Part shown: piece by piece, positions 1 to 7,947 of the stretch
How positions within the stretch are numbered: the stretch's first letter is position 1
Layout: every line of letters begins with the position of its first letter
From: DATAUD01 sp036501665
GTDB lineage: Bacteria > Verrucomicrobiota > Verrucomicrobiia > Limisphaerales > Palsa-1400
Reading direction: 5' to 3'
NCBI GenBank assembly: GCA_036501665.1
Contig: DASXZW010000069.1
Location: 1 to 64,000, forward strand
Length of the DNA: 64,000 bases
Translations under genes and position numbers: made by a program
The notes under the pieces: generated by a model
What the model was told of the DNA's origin: nothing
What the model saw: only the letters and a program-made list of their open reading frames with translations
Databases searched by the model: none

Positions 1-64
1 CGCGCTCCATCGCCCCAATGGCCGCAATTTGTTTGAGAAGCTGTTGTTTAGTGGAAGCATTCAT
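1..64 (-). CDS. N-terminus of a small DUF6788-like protein, cut by the window edge
   Basis: Reading the minus strand from the ATG at 64-62 gives an open frame to the window edge containing TKQQLLKQIAAIGAMER. Short DUF6788 proteins of mobile elements usually begin this way: a Q-rich helix, then MERG. Only 21 residues are visible, so the family call is tentative. A perfect palindrome lies immediately upstream, which supports this as a real gene start. The gene is divergent from the ThiF remnant and the Argonaute operon. Confidence 0.5.
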   Translation of the reverse strand, partial: MNASTKQQLLKQIAAIGAMER

Positions 65-65
65 A

Positions 66-85
66 GTGACTAGTAATCTAGTCAC
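66..85. promoter_or_regulatory. Perfect 8-bp inverted repeat, likely operator
   Basis: GTGACTAG and CTAGTCAC flank TAAT, two bases upstream of the minus-strand start at 64. The position suggests a dimeric repressor site controlling the small DUF6788-like gene. No cognate regulator for it is visible inside the window. Confidence 0.5.
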
Positions 86-121
86 ACCCGCCCAAAAAAC
101 AAGCTCTGTTTCCTTAAATAG

Positions 122-817
122 AAGAATTTTGTCTCACACCCTCAAGTAATCTGCATTCGTGGGAACATTCTCGACGATGAAGTGCTGGATGCGCTGTTGG
201 AGTGCGATCTGCTCTTGGGCTGCGCTGACTCGCAGCACTGCCGCGCTGCCCTCGGCGACCTCGCCTCTCACTATCTGCTTCCTTCCCTCGAAGTGTCCGT
301 TGCGATGCGGGCAAAGGAAGGAAAACTTAAGCTCCAGCTCGTTGAGGTCTGCTATGACGCCCCGCACTATCCTTGCCCATTCTGCCTTGGCCGCATCGAC
401 CAGAAAGTGCTCGCCTACGAACTCATGACCGATGAGGAGCGCAAGTGGCGGCAGGCGGCAGCAAAGGATGCCGAAGCAAAGGGATTGGACGGCGCTCAAT
501 ACTGGGGTGGAGAGCCGCCTCAGGAATTGACGGTTGGATATTTGACGAGCCTAGCCGGGAGCATGGCTGCCGGGTATGCACAAAACCTTCTGACCGGATC
601 AGCCCGGTTACCGCATCAGCGGTTCCAATTCGATGTTGGCTGGGAAAAGCTCGGCGTAGCCCCTGTGGCTGGCAAAAGGGTTGCAGATTGTTCGTGCGGA
701 AAGACCATCGGCCACAGCGACCAAGCTCGCGCCGACCGCAGCGTTTCGAGGCCGCAGCACTGGCCTCCGCCAGAGTTTATAGAAGGTCTGAAGGAGGTGC
801 GGCTTAAACTTGCTTGA
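122..817 (+). pseudogene. 5'-truncated ThiF/E1-like adenylyltransferase remnant
   Basis: The frame is open from a TAG at 119-121 to the stop at 815-817. Translation from about 143 resembles the middle and C-terminal part of ThiF/MoeB/E1-like proteins: CDLLLGCADSQHCRAAL, where a bound partner strand is recognised, then a CPFC pair (374-385) and a later CSC that together look like a zinc site. The N-terminal Rossmann half with the GxGxxG nucleotide loop and catalytic arginines is absent. Homology runs upstream of the first usable start (GTG at 182), so I call this a truncated remnant and not a complete 211-residue gene. In intact loci such proteins accompany JAB/E2 partners, and none is visible here. 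Its end overlaps the -35 box of the Argonaute operon. Confidence 0.6.
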
Positions 818-848
818 CATATCAAGCACGCTTGGTAAACTGTGTTTA
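814..848 (+). promoter_or_regulatory. Promoter with overlapping palindromes; probably a leaderless start for the XRE gene
   Basis: TTGACA (814-819), a 16-bp spacer and TAAACT (836-841) form a recognisable sigma-70 promoter, placing the transcript start at about 848, only a few bases before the ATG at 852. Two perfect inverted repeats sit on it: CAAGC-AC-GCTTG (823-834, in the spacer) and TAAAC-TGT-GTTTA (836-848, over the -10). A dimeric repressor, most simply the XRE protein encoded next, could block the promoter at these sites. Confidence 0.55.
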
Positions 849-851
849 GAT

Positions 852-1208
852 ATGCCGAAAAATGTTTTAAAACTTGGCGAATACTTGAAGGCCGGCAGAG
901 AAGCCAAAGGGCTTACTCTGCGCGCAGTGGAAGAAGAGACGAAAATTTCCAACGGATACTTGAGCCAACTTGAGGGCGGGAAAATAGCACAGCCTTCGCC
1001 AGTCGATTTAAATGAACTGTGTGAACTCTATTCACTCGAATATACAATCGCTATGGAATATGCCGGCTACCCAATTCCTAAAGGCGTCTCAACATCGACG
1101 CCACAGCAGAAGCTTTTAGCCCGGCTGGGTCACATCACCAAGGATGACGAAGACGCCTTGGTTGACTACATGGAGTTTTTGAGAGCGAAGAAACGCAAGA
1201 ACAAATGA
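852..1208 (+). CDS. XRE-family HTH regulator of the Argonaute operon
   Basis: This 118-residue protein has a helix-turn-helix of the Cro/cI (XRE) type over roughly residues 4-65, with GLTLRAVEEETKISNGYLSQ as the two core helices. It has a short acidic C-terminal tail and ends in basic KKRKNK. I prefer the ATG at 852 to the upstream in-frame TTG at 810, because the promoter -10 ends at 841 and the upstream codons would not be transcribed. The stop overlaps the next start (ATGA, 1205-1208), so the two genes are translationally coupled. It probably autoregulates the operon through palindromes in its promoter. XRE genes commonly head defence operons. Confidence 0.85.
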   Translation: MPKNVLKLGEYLKAGREAKGLTLRAVEEETKISNGYLSQLEGGKIAQPSPVDLNELCELYSLEYTIAMEYAGYPIPKGVSTSTPQQKLLARLGHITKDDEDALVDYMEFLRAKKRKNK

Positions 1209-2155
1209 TTTGGTCATTTTCAAATGGCAGGATGTTTAAAAAGTGCCAGCGTCAATGGTACTACAAGAAATGCCTTGCGAACGCCCTCGCGAGGGACAGC
1301 CTCCGGCATGAGGCTTACCTTCTGGGGAATCTTTCTTCCATACACGCTTGGCGCGGCAAGGTGGTTGATGAGGTGATTGAGCGTTCCATTGTTCCAGCTC
1401 TCCGCACCCAAAGGCGGATAACATTGGATGACGCGTTGAAGGCGGCTGACAATTTATTCGATACACAGCTCGCATTTGCACTCGCTCATAAGGTGATGGA
1501 GCCGGGGTTTAAGAAGTCTGAACACAAACTCGACTTCGCTGCCTTTTTTGAGGTCGAGTATGGCAAACCGCCGTCCCACGAAGACATCGATAAGGCGCGA
1601 GCCGAGGTCCACAAAGCACTGAGGAATCTTTTCACGAGCTCGCAATTCGAGGAGCTTCGCAAAGTAATCAAATCAGCAAATGCTATCGAAGCACAGTGCA
1701 CACTGAGTTTCCGCTTCATGGGAGCAACTGTGCGTGCCATTCCTGACCTGATTTGCCTTTTCCGCTCTGAACCGCCCCTCATTATCGACTGGAAGGTGCA
1801 TCACTTTGGTGTCCACGACTATTACCAACAGCTCGTTGCCTACGCGATAGTGTTAATCCGCTCTGGCGAGCATAAGTCTCTGCCGCGCGCGATGCGAAAC
1901 TGCGCCCCGCAAGCGGTCCGACTTTACGAGTGCCAACTTTTAAAAGACGAGGCCCGACAGCACGTCGTTGAGCAGCAAGATATTGATTCAGTGGAGGAGC
2001 GCATGGCTGGTGAGATATGCGAAATGCTTGCGGCAGTGGACGGTTTGAAGAACTCAGAGCTTTGCCCCGACGATTTTCCTACAACCAACTGGCCTGGTGT
2101 GTGCGCCACGTGCAATTTCCAAAAGATCTGCTTCGAGAAACCCAAAAACGTATGA
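1205..2155 (+). CDS. PD-(D/E)XK nuclease with a predicted 4Fe-4S cluster (RecB/Cas4/AddB-like)
   Basis: The 316-residue protein has the full RecB-family pattern. It starts with SFSNGRMFKKCQRQWYY, has His47, then the metal-binding core IPD181 and IID195-W-K197, and a QLxxYA motif at 209-214. Cys14 together with Cys300, Cys303 and Cys309 reproduces the C-xn-C-x2-C-x5-C arrangement that holds a 4Fe-4S cluster in Cas4 and AddB. Such proteins cut or resect single-stranded DNA. PD-(D/E)XK genes are established neighbours of prokaryotic Argonautes. The gene is coupled by 4-bp overlaps to both the XRE and Argonaute genes, so the products are probably made in fixed proportion and act together. All catalytic residues that I can place are present. 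Confidence 0.88.
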   Translation: MIWSFSNGRMFKKCQRQWYYKKCLANALARDSLRHEAYLLGNLSSIHAWRGKVVDEVIERSIVPALRTQRRITLDDALKAADNLFDTQLAFALAHKVMEPGFKKSEHKLDFAAFFEVEYGKPPSHEDIDKARAEVHKALRNLFTSSQFEELRKVIKSANAIEAQCTLSFRFMGATVRAIPDLICLFRSEPPLIIDWKVHHFGVHDYYQQLVAYAIVLIRSGEHKSLPRAMRNCAPQAVRLYECQLLKDEARQHVVEQQDIDSVEERMAGEICEMLAAVDGLKNSELCPDDFPTTNWPGVCATCNFQKICFEKPKNV

Positions 2156-4524
2156 GCGACATCGAAACAAACATATTCCCCATTCTTAATTTGCGGGAAC
2201 TCAAAACTGCCTACCGCACGTACCGCATTCTGAATCTCCACAAAGACCAAAAGGAGTATTACCAGAACTGTCAGCACCTAACGCGTAAGCTGAGTTTCAA
2301 AATGAAGGCTCCCATCGTGGTGGTTGAAGAAAATGGAGAGCCTTTGCTCGTGGTGCCAGAAAAGGCACCCGAGCCGCCGGCCGACGAATTTGTGGTGCGA
2401 TCTCCAGTCGCTTTTGAACTCAAGGACGAGCTTATCGAACTCGACTATACGGTGCGCTCTCCGCGAAACGATGCCATCGCGATCCGTTTTCTAAGCTTCC
2501 TTGTCCAAACGCCGCTCTTTAACCACCCGCAGCTTTGGCAGCCCGGTTCCGGCCAAGCTTTTTTTGATCGGCGGCCAACCGACGGCCACGACCAACTGGA
2601 TTTATTCCGCGGTCACTCGGTGAGGCCCGTAATCGCTCCAACTGGAGACATCGGGCTTTGCGTAGATGTTCACTCGAAGCTCATCCATACGAGATCACTG
2701 CCCGCGTTTCTAACCCGGCAAGCATTTAATCAGGGTTTCAAGAACTCCCGCTGCCTTTATTGCTTCGGGGACCGGTGGTATGAAATTGCGTTGACCGATT
2801 TCAGTGATCTTTCAGTCTCGAAGCACAAAATCCCGCTTGGTGAGAAAATGGTGCCGCTTTTTGATTATATTCTGGAAAAGAGCCCCAAACCGTTGCCGCC
2901 AGACGTTTCTGGCATGGACCGGAACTCGGTCGTGGTGATGTACAAAGATAAACGCGACCAAGCACTAGCGGCTGCCGCGTGGCTTTGTTACAAAATCGTC
3001 GGAAACGATGACCCAACCGCCCAGAAAGAATTCCCGAACCTTTCCATAGCCCCAGGCATTCGCCGTGACTCAATCCGCAGCTTCACAGCGAATTATTTGC
3101 AACGGCTTCGTTTTGGCAGAAACGAGTTGCGCGTCTCAACCGAACCTCTTCGGACTACACCAAAACTTTTCCAGATCCCCGACCTTCAATTCGGTTGCAA
3201 TGTCGTCCTCTCAGCTCGCGGCACACGGGGAGCGGTTCAAGTCAGCCTGGACGATTTGGGGGCAAAACGTCTTTCGCTACTTAAGGATAAGAGCGCAGGC
3301 TTTTTTGAGGCGAGCCCCCTCGATAAATTCTTCTTCATAATTCCGCAGAGCGTACAGGACACTTTCGGTGAGTCGCTTCTCAAGTCGCTTTCGGCGACGA
3401 TGGATGACCTTTTTCCGCAAGAGCGTGGATTTATTTACGACCTCATAACGTATCCAGACCGTGACTGCCGCAATTTCCCGCAAACGTGCGACGCCATTTT
3501 TACGACCCTCGAGCAAAAAGGCATTCACGGTGGCTACTCCGTCACGATGTTGCGCGAATTCAGTCGCCGAGAGCCCCGCAAGGAGGACACTTCAGCATCT
3601 CACGTGATTCAGCAGCTTAAACAAAAATTCGACCTCGTATCGTCCGTGATCCACACCACGGTTGGTTCGCTTTCGTACGAATTCAGGAGGGACGGTATGG
3701 GGAAAACGCACTACGTCGTGAAGCCCAACGCAGACCGTCGGCTGAACGGCTACCTGCGCAACGTCTCAATCAATAAAATTCTGCTGCTCAACCAAAAGTG
3801 GCCTTTTGTTCTGGCGACGCCTCTGCACGCCGACTTGGTTATTGGCATCGACGTGAAGGGGAACATGGCTGGCTTCATCGCTACAAACAAAAAGGGCAAT
3901 CTGATTGTTCCGTTTCACAAAAAATCCCGGCAAAAGGAACGCCTCTTGGCGAACCAATGCAAGGACTACTTCTATCAGATCGTTGAGAAAATGCGGGCCC
4001 AATCCATTGAACCCGTAAAACACATCGTCATCCACCGCGACGGACGGCTCTTTGAAACCGAAATCGAAGGACTGAAGCTCGGCTTGGAAAAACTTATCGA
4101 AAACGGCTATGTCGATGCCGACGCCGCTCTGACATTCATCGAGATTCCACAGACCTCCCCGGCAACACTGCGTCTCTTTGACATTTCGCACAACGACTCA
4201 GAGCTGCCTGCCATCCAGAACGCCCAGTTCGGCAATTACTACGTGCTCAACGCGAAGGAGGGCTTCGTCTGCACCACTGGCCGAGCGTTTCGGCATAAGG
4301 GCACGGCAAAGCCTCTGCACGTTATTAAGCGTGAAGGCGCGCTTCCGATTGAGAAGTGTCTCGAGGATATTTTCTTCCTTTCGGCCTTGGCTTGGACGCG
4401 TCCGGAAGATTGCTCGCGGGATCCCATAACCACTAAACTAAACGACCGATGGCTTGGAGAAGAGGGTGCTGACCACAAGGAAGAGAATGAAAACGATTCT
4501 GACGCTGTGGAGGCGGCAGTATGA
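2152..4524 (+). CDS. Long prokaryotic Argonaute (pAgo) with apparently complete DEDD catalytic tetrad
   Basis: The 790-residue protein has N, PAZ-like, MID and PIWI regions in the order of long pAgos. In PIWI, Asp567 lies in VIGIDVKG, Glu596 in SRQKER, Asp630 in IHRDGR and Asp765 in TKLNDR. The E-to-D spacing of 34 equals that of Thermus thermophilus Ago (E512-D546), which supports Glu596 as the glutamate finger. CTTGRAF followed by GTAKPL is the usual pAgo segment before the last Asp. The MID end has the typical run into PIWI (NVSINKILLLNQKWPFVL). Family knowledge implies guide-directed cleavage of invading nucleic acid. I chose the ATG at 2152, which overlaps the nuclease stop as ATGA; the open frame extends 45 codons further upstream inside the nuclease gene. 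Confidence 0.93.
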   Translation: MSDIETNIFPILNLRELKTAYRTYRILNLHKDQKEYYQNCQHLTRKLSFKMKAPIVVVEENGEPLLVVPEKAPEPPADEFVVRSPVAFELKDELIELDYTVRSPRNDAIAIRFLSFLVQTPLFNHPQLWQPGSGQAFFDRRPTDGHDQLDLFRGHSVRPVIAPTGDIGLCVDVHSKLIHTRSLPAFLTRQAFNQGFKNSRCLYCFGDRWYEIALTDFSDLSVSKHKIPLGEKMVPLFDYILEKSPKPLPPDVSGMDRNSVVVMYKDKRDQALAAAAWLCYKIVGNDDPTAQKEFPNLSIAPGIRRDSIRSFTANYLQRLRFGRNELRVSTEPLRTTPKLFQIPDLQFGCNVVLSARGTRGAVQVSLDDLGAKRLSLLKDKSAGFFEASPLDKFFFIIPQSVQDTFGESLLKSLSATMDDLFPQERGFIYDLITYPDRDCRNFPQTCDAIFTTLEQKGIHGGYSVTMLREFSRREPRKEDTSASHVIQQLKQKFDLVSSVIHTTVGSLSYEFRRDGMGKTHYVVKPNADRRLNGYLRNVSINKILLLNQKWPFVLATPLHADLVIGIDVKGNMAGFIATNKKGNLIVPFHKKSRQKERLLANQCKDYFYQIVEKMRAQSIEPVKHIVIHRDGRLFETEIEGLKLGLEKLIENGYVDADAALTFIEIPQTSPATLRLFDISHNDSELPAIQNAQFGNYYVLNAKEGFVCTTGRAFRHKGTAKPLHVIKREGALPIEKCLEDIFFLSALAWTRPEDCSRDPITTKLNDRWLGEEGADHKEENENDSDAVEAAV

Positions 4525-4883
4525 GTGCCATCGGATTTGATTCCTGCTTTTACGAGCGCCTAAACCACTACTCAAAATCGCTTAATCGAATTCTGCTGGC
4601 ATCCGAAGGCAAGATTACCGAAGCGCGGGACGAAGATTGGTCGCATACGCTTCAGTTGGTGAGGAGTCTATCCGTCGACGCCGACGATTCCTTGAGTGCC
4701 TCATCAGTTGCGGCGTGCTTAGTGGTACAAGCACCGAACTCCATGAGTTGGGCCGATATTTTATCCGCGTTGGAACATCGAGCAGTTGATGAAAGCTTTA
4801 GAAAGTGGCTTTTCACGCTGGCCTGGTCGCTCGACGAGCAGCGGACCGCAACTTTGACCCGAATGCGACAAGGCAATGCTTGA
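4521..4883 (+). CDS. Small protein of unknown family in the Argonaute operon
   Basis: I do not recognise this 120-residue protein. It is predicted mostly helical, mildly acidic, and has no signal peptide, membrane segment or cysteine cluster. Its start overlaps the Argonaute stop (ATGA, 4521-4524). Its last codons overlap the metallopeptidase start by 8 bp. That tight packing argues strongly that it is a genuine gene and that its product works with its neighbours, possibly as an adaptor or an inhibitor of the following peptidase; this role is a guess. Confidence 0.75.
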   Translation: MSAIGFDSCFYERLNHYSKSLNRILLASEGKITEARDEDWSHTLQLVRSLSVDADDSLSASSVAACLVVQAPNSMSWADILSALEHRAVDESFRKWLFTLAWSLDEQRTATLTRMRQGNA

Positions 4884-6006
4884 AACATATCTAGAAGGCG
4901 CTTCCTCGCAGCTAATAGCCCGCGCCATCGCGTTAAAGGGCGCATATCCCAGACCTCCGAAACAGGAATTTCGGGCGCTGTCTGAAAATTGCACCCGTGT
5001 CCTCGACCGAATCATCCAAGAGCTTCGAGCAGGGCTCAATGACTTGGAGAAAGGGGAGGAGAAGTGCCAGGCGGTGCTACTGGAATTCAGGCGCCTCTCG
5101 TCTGAGCTTGATCGCGTGGAAAACGCAGCCATTGCTGCCATGTCGCGAGGGAGCGAGGGGGAGGCTGCCGTAAATGCTCTGTTGTACCAAATTACGAGCG
5201 AAATTCACTATCCGATAAACCCACCCACCGTAAGCCTTCTCTCTCAGAATTATTTTTACATCAACACGGATTTTAACCTCCTCTGCATTCCTTTGATGGA
5301 ACTGCATTTCCTGCTCCATTTGCCGGACACTTACCACGAGATTTGTCATCCTCTTTTTCTGGCCGAAGATGACCCAAATATAAAACCTTGGAAGACTGCC
5401 TTTCAGCGTGCACAAAAAGTGGTCAAAGCTCATTTTACGAAGGACCTCGTTGCGTTGAAAAATTCGCGAACCTCCGACTCCTTGGTGTTTGGCGTTGACG
5501 TTGCATACAAAAGTTGGCGCGCCCGGTGGATGGAGGAATTCTTTTGTGACCTCTTTGGCGTTTTCTGCGTTGGCCCGGCTTACGCCTGGGCACACCTTCA
5601 CCTCCATGCCGAGAGAGGACGAGACCCTTATCGGCTGCCCCGCATTCCGTCCAATCATCCCGCCGACGCGCCTCGAATGCTCGTTATGCTTGATGCCCTC
5701 ACGATTTTGAATGAGAAAAAAAGCGCCGCTTTAATCGAAGATAAGTGGAATGAACTCATGCGAGCCACAGCTCAAAAACAGCCCGGAGATTTTCACCGCT
5801 ACTACCCGCGTGCCGTCCTTAGCAAATGTGTTGAAGAGGCGTTCGAAGGCTTTAAGGCCATGCAGTGCAAACCGTGGCCGGGGGCGGCAGAGGACAAAGT
5901 GAGGAGAACTGTAAACGTTGCCTGGGAGCGTTTTTGGTCCGCGCCCGCTTCCTATCCAGCGTGGGAAAAAGAAAATGCCAAAGCTCTAATCCCGCCAAAA
6001 GCGTGA
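4876..6006 (+). CDS. Predicted zinc metallopeptidase (HExxH) closing the Argonaute operon
   Basis: This 376-residue protein has a helical N-terminal half (about 1-100, with coiled-coil-like stretches around 45-95) and a metallopeptidase-like core. LPDTYHEICHPL carries HExxH at 154-158. RWMEEFFCDLFG (218-228) supplies candidate third zinc ligands at Glu220/Glu221, with Asp225 behind. NHPADAPR (260-267) resembles a conserved segment of gluzincin-type families that have EExxAD. There is no signal peptide, so a cytoplasmic substrate is implied. The exact family is unknown to me. It overlaps the preceding small gene by 8 bp and is the last gene before the convergent DUF488 cassette. A protease as effector or as activator of a partner would be consistent with a defence operon, but this is inference. 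Confidence 0.75.
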   Translation: MLETYLEGASSQLIARAIALKGAYPRPPKQEFRALSENCTRVLDRIIQELRAGLNDLEKGEEKCQAVLLEFRRLSSELDRVENAAIAAMSRGSEGEAAVNALLYQITSEIHYPINPPTVSLLSQNYFYINTDFNLLCIPLMELHFLLHLPDTYHEICHPLFLAEDDPNIKPWKTAFQRAQKVVKAHFTKDLVALKNSRTSDSLVFGVDVAYKSWRARWMEEFFCDLFGVFCVGPAYAWAHLHLHAERGRDPYRLPRIPSNHPADAPRMLVMLDALTILNEKKSAALIEDKWNELMRATAQKQPGDFHRYYPRAVLSKCVEEAFEGFKAMQCKPWPGAAEDKVRRTVNVAWERFWSAPASYPAWEKENAKALIPPKA

Positions 6007-6016
6007 GCGAGCCGCC

Positions 6017-6454
6017 TCAGAGGTGCTCGATTCGGATGCCGCCTCCCCACTTGGAATTCAAATACTCAGCGACCAGCCGTCGGTGACAGTGGTGCGGTTT
6101 ATCCTCGCTGCAAAGGAGACAACCTTCGTCTACCAAGGCCTTCTGAAGTTGATCCTCAACATGACGGCCTTGAATCAGACTGTTAAATTTTTGTTCATAC
6201 ACCCCCCAGTCGCCTTTGTTTTTTTTATACTCGTCTAGGATGTCCTGCGTAGGCGCGAGAATCGGGAGATGAACATATTCAATACCCAGAATCGACTTCA
6301 GGAAAAATTTGAGGTCGTCTTTTTTACTGTAGCCTGAAAGCTGCGAAACGTTGTTCAAACGAACGTCGACCACTCGTTTGACCCCTGAATTTTTCAGCCG
6401 CCGAAAGAATTCCTCAGCGTTCTTGTGAGTAAAACCTATGGTGCAAATTCTCAT
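6017..6454 (-). CDS. DUF488 protein, short form
   Basis: The 145-residue protein has the DUF488 pattern: N-terminal CTIGFTHKNAEEFF, then VVDVRLNN, and the C-terminal CLLCSEDKPHHCHRR with its conserved Cys and CHR. The family is widespread and biochemically uncharacterised; the CHR segment suggests a metal or catalytic cysteine site. The start overlaps the end of the upstream DUF488 gene by 4 bp, so the two form one transcript with the dual-OB gene. It ends 10 bp from the stop of the convergent metallopeptidase gene, leaving no room for a separate terminator. Confidence 0.85.
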   Translation of the reverse strand: MRICTIGFTHKNAEEFFRRLKNSGVKRVVDVRLNNVSQLSGYSKKDDLKFFLKSILGIEYVHLPILAPTQDILDEYKKNKGDWGVYEQKFNSLIQGRHVEDQLQKALVDEGCLLCSEDKPHHCHRRLVAEYLNSKWGGGIRIEHL

Positions 6455-7068
6455 GGTGTGTGAACGTGCGGGCCTTCTACTTTGACGTTCGGGCTTTGGC
6501 GATATGCTATTTTTCCACCTTGTTCTTCATAAGCCTGCTCGACTGTTTCTTCTCGTGAAGCAAAAAGAGAAGGCTGACCTTTTCCCAACGTTTTTAACAT
6601 TCGGCTTTCAAGCTCTTCTTGTGATTCTAATGTTCCGTCTGCGAGAATATGCTCAATATCAAATCCTCTTCCCCTCAAATGTTTGCAAACCAAAATCGTT
6701 CTGTGGCATGTGAGGGGATCTCTTTCTGAACAAAGAAGTGCGAGTCTGTATTTCGAAAGTCCGTGGAGCACTCTTTCAATTCCCTGAGCAAAAGCAGGAG
6801 TTTTTGCGACAAGTTCATACCTTGCTTGCCCTTCAACGTAACAACAATCCTCTGCTCGTCTTGCTCCGAGTTCTTGGCCCAAGAAAACGTAACGAATATG
6901 ATCCTCTTTGAGGCTTTTCTCCAAAGCTTCCTTGCTGTATTGCGGAAATCTTGAGCTGTAGGGCTGAGACCTTACATCCCCAATGGCTTGGATATTGTGC
7001 TGTTTCAGCAAATCTAAAAATGCCCTTAGCTCGTGCGTCGAATGGCCAATTGTGAAAAGAGTATTCAT
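6451..7068 (-). CDS. DUF488 protein, long form
   Basis: The 205-residue protein begins FTIGHSTHELRAFLDLL, has GDVRSQPYSSRFPQY and ends its core with LALLCSERDPLTCHR, all DUF488 hallmarks. It carries about 50 extra C-terminal residues relative to the downstream copy. Two DUF488 proteins of different subtype in one operon with a dual-OB protein suggest a conserved cassette and not a recent tandem duplication. Its stop overlaps the next gene start, and its own start overlaps the dual-OB stop by 4 bp. Confidence 0.87.
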   Translation of the reverse strand: MNTLFTIGHSTHELRAFLDLLKQHNIQAIGDVRSQPYSSRFPQYSKEALEKSLKEDHIRYVFLGQELGARRAEDCCYVEGQARYELVAKTPAFAQGIERVLHGLSKYRLALLCSERDPLTCHRTILVCKHLRGRGFDIEHILADGTLESQEELESRMLKTLGKGQPSLFASREETVEQAYEEQGGKIAYRQSPNVKVEGPHVHTP

Positions 7069-7815
7069 TGCTCTCTCTCCTTTTTCGCAGGTGGCTCAAA
7101 AATCCCTGCCGCGATCTTGTAGTGATGACCATGAAAAGGCCCCGTCAAACTCACGCACAAAAGGGTTTCTTTTGAGAGTTTCATCACAATTGCAGAATCA
7201 TTTACGCCAGGGAAGTTCGGATAATATTTATCTGCAAACTTTGGATCTTCAATTTCAAGGTCATGAACTTGACCGTTGTGCGTCACAGAAAAAACCCGCT
7301 TCCTTTTTGTCGGCTTGGCGGCACCTGGAAAAGTGTTGTGCTCCGACCAAACGCTCACTGTGTTAATTTTATCAGGCTTAATGAAGTAAAGCGACGCAGT
7401 CTTTTTCATCGTCTCCGGAAATCCTTCACGAACACGTCTGTCTTCATCATTGGGATCGTGCCACATTTCAGGCTTTTGGTCGAGAAGCGACGGAGCGTCT
7501 TCCCACGCAATCGTCCCATGTGATTTCCAAGTTTTGGGCTTTAATGGGGTCTCGACCAACCAATTCTCGGGCTGGCAGGAGAGTGGTGCGGCTTTCAAAA
7601 AGGGGATTTCAATGACTTCGAGCAATTTCGGATCGTGTCCAAGAGCAAGCGACGTAAGGTAGGTGTTAAGCTCTCCTCCCCTCTTTCGTAGCAACGGGAC
7701 GAATCCATTCGCCAATACTCCACGTCTTCCCGTTGTCAAAAACCTCCTTTCCCGCCAAGCAGCGTCCACTGCTCTTAACGGAATTTGCCAACACCACTAT
7801 GAGTTTGCTTTGCAT
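7065..7815 (-). pseudogene. Dual-OB-domain-like protein, split by a 1-base frameshift
   Basis: The first frame gives MQSKLIVVLANSVKSSGRCL and then GEWIRPV before stopping. The other frame continues with GGELNTYLTSLALGHDPKLL to the end. Together they form one protein of about 249 residues matching the pattern of dual-OB-domain proteins (LANSxKxxGRC, WIRPV, EGGEL). The frames meet at a run of four C on the plus strand (7678-7681, G on the coding strand); removing one base restores T-K-E-G-G-E-L. The ATG at 7815 is my choice; an in-frame ATG lies 8 codons upstream. The gene heads the DUF488 cassette. The lesion is either a real inactivating mutation or a sequencing error in the homopolymer. Confidence 0.7.
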
Positions 7816-7947
7816 TTTGCACTCTCGTCCGAGCAACATTCTGCCTGACGGAAGGAAGAGGGTCAAAAGGAATTGGCAAAGATCGAAGTGCGAGGGAAAA
7901 ACAAACCTGCCCGAGCCGCGATTGCGGAGCGAGACGTAGTCTTGTTT

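Noticed and set aside
182..817. A complete 211-residue gene starting at GTG 182
   Set aside because: ThiF homology continues upstream of 182 in the same frame to about 143, so the gene has lost its 5' part and the GTG is an internal codon.
7678..7681. Programmed frameshift in the dual-OB gene
   Set aside because: The G4 run is not a typical slippery heptamer and no downstream stem or internal Shine-Dalgarno is apparent; mutation or sequencing error is simpler.
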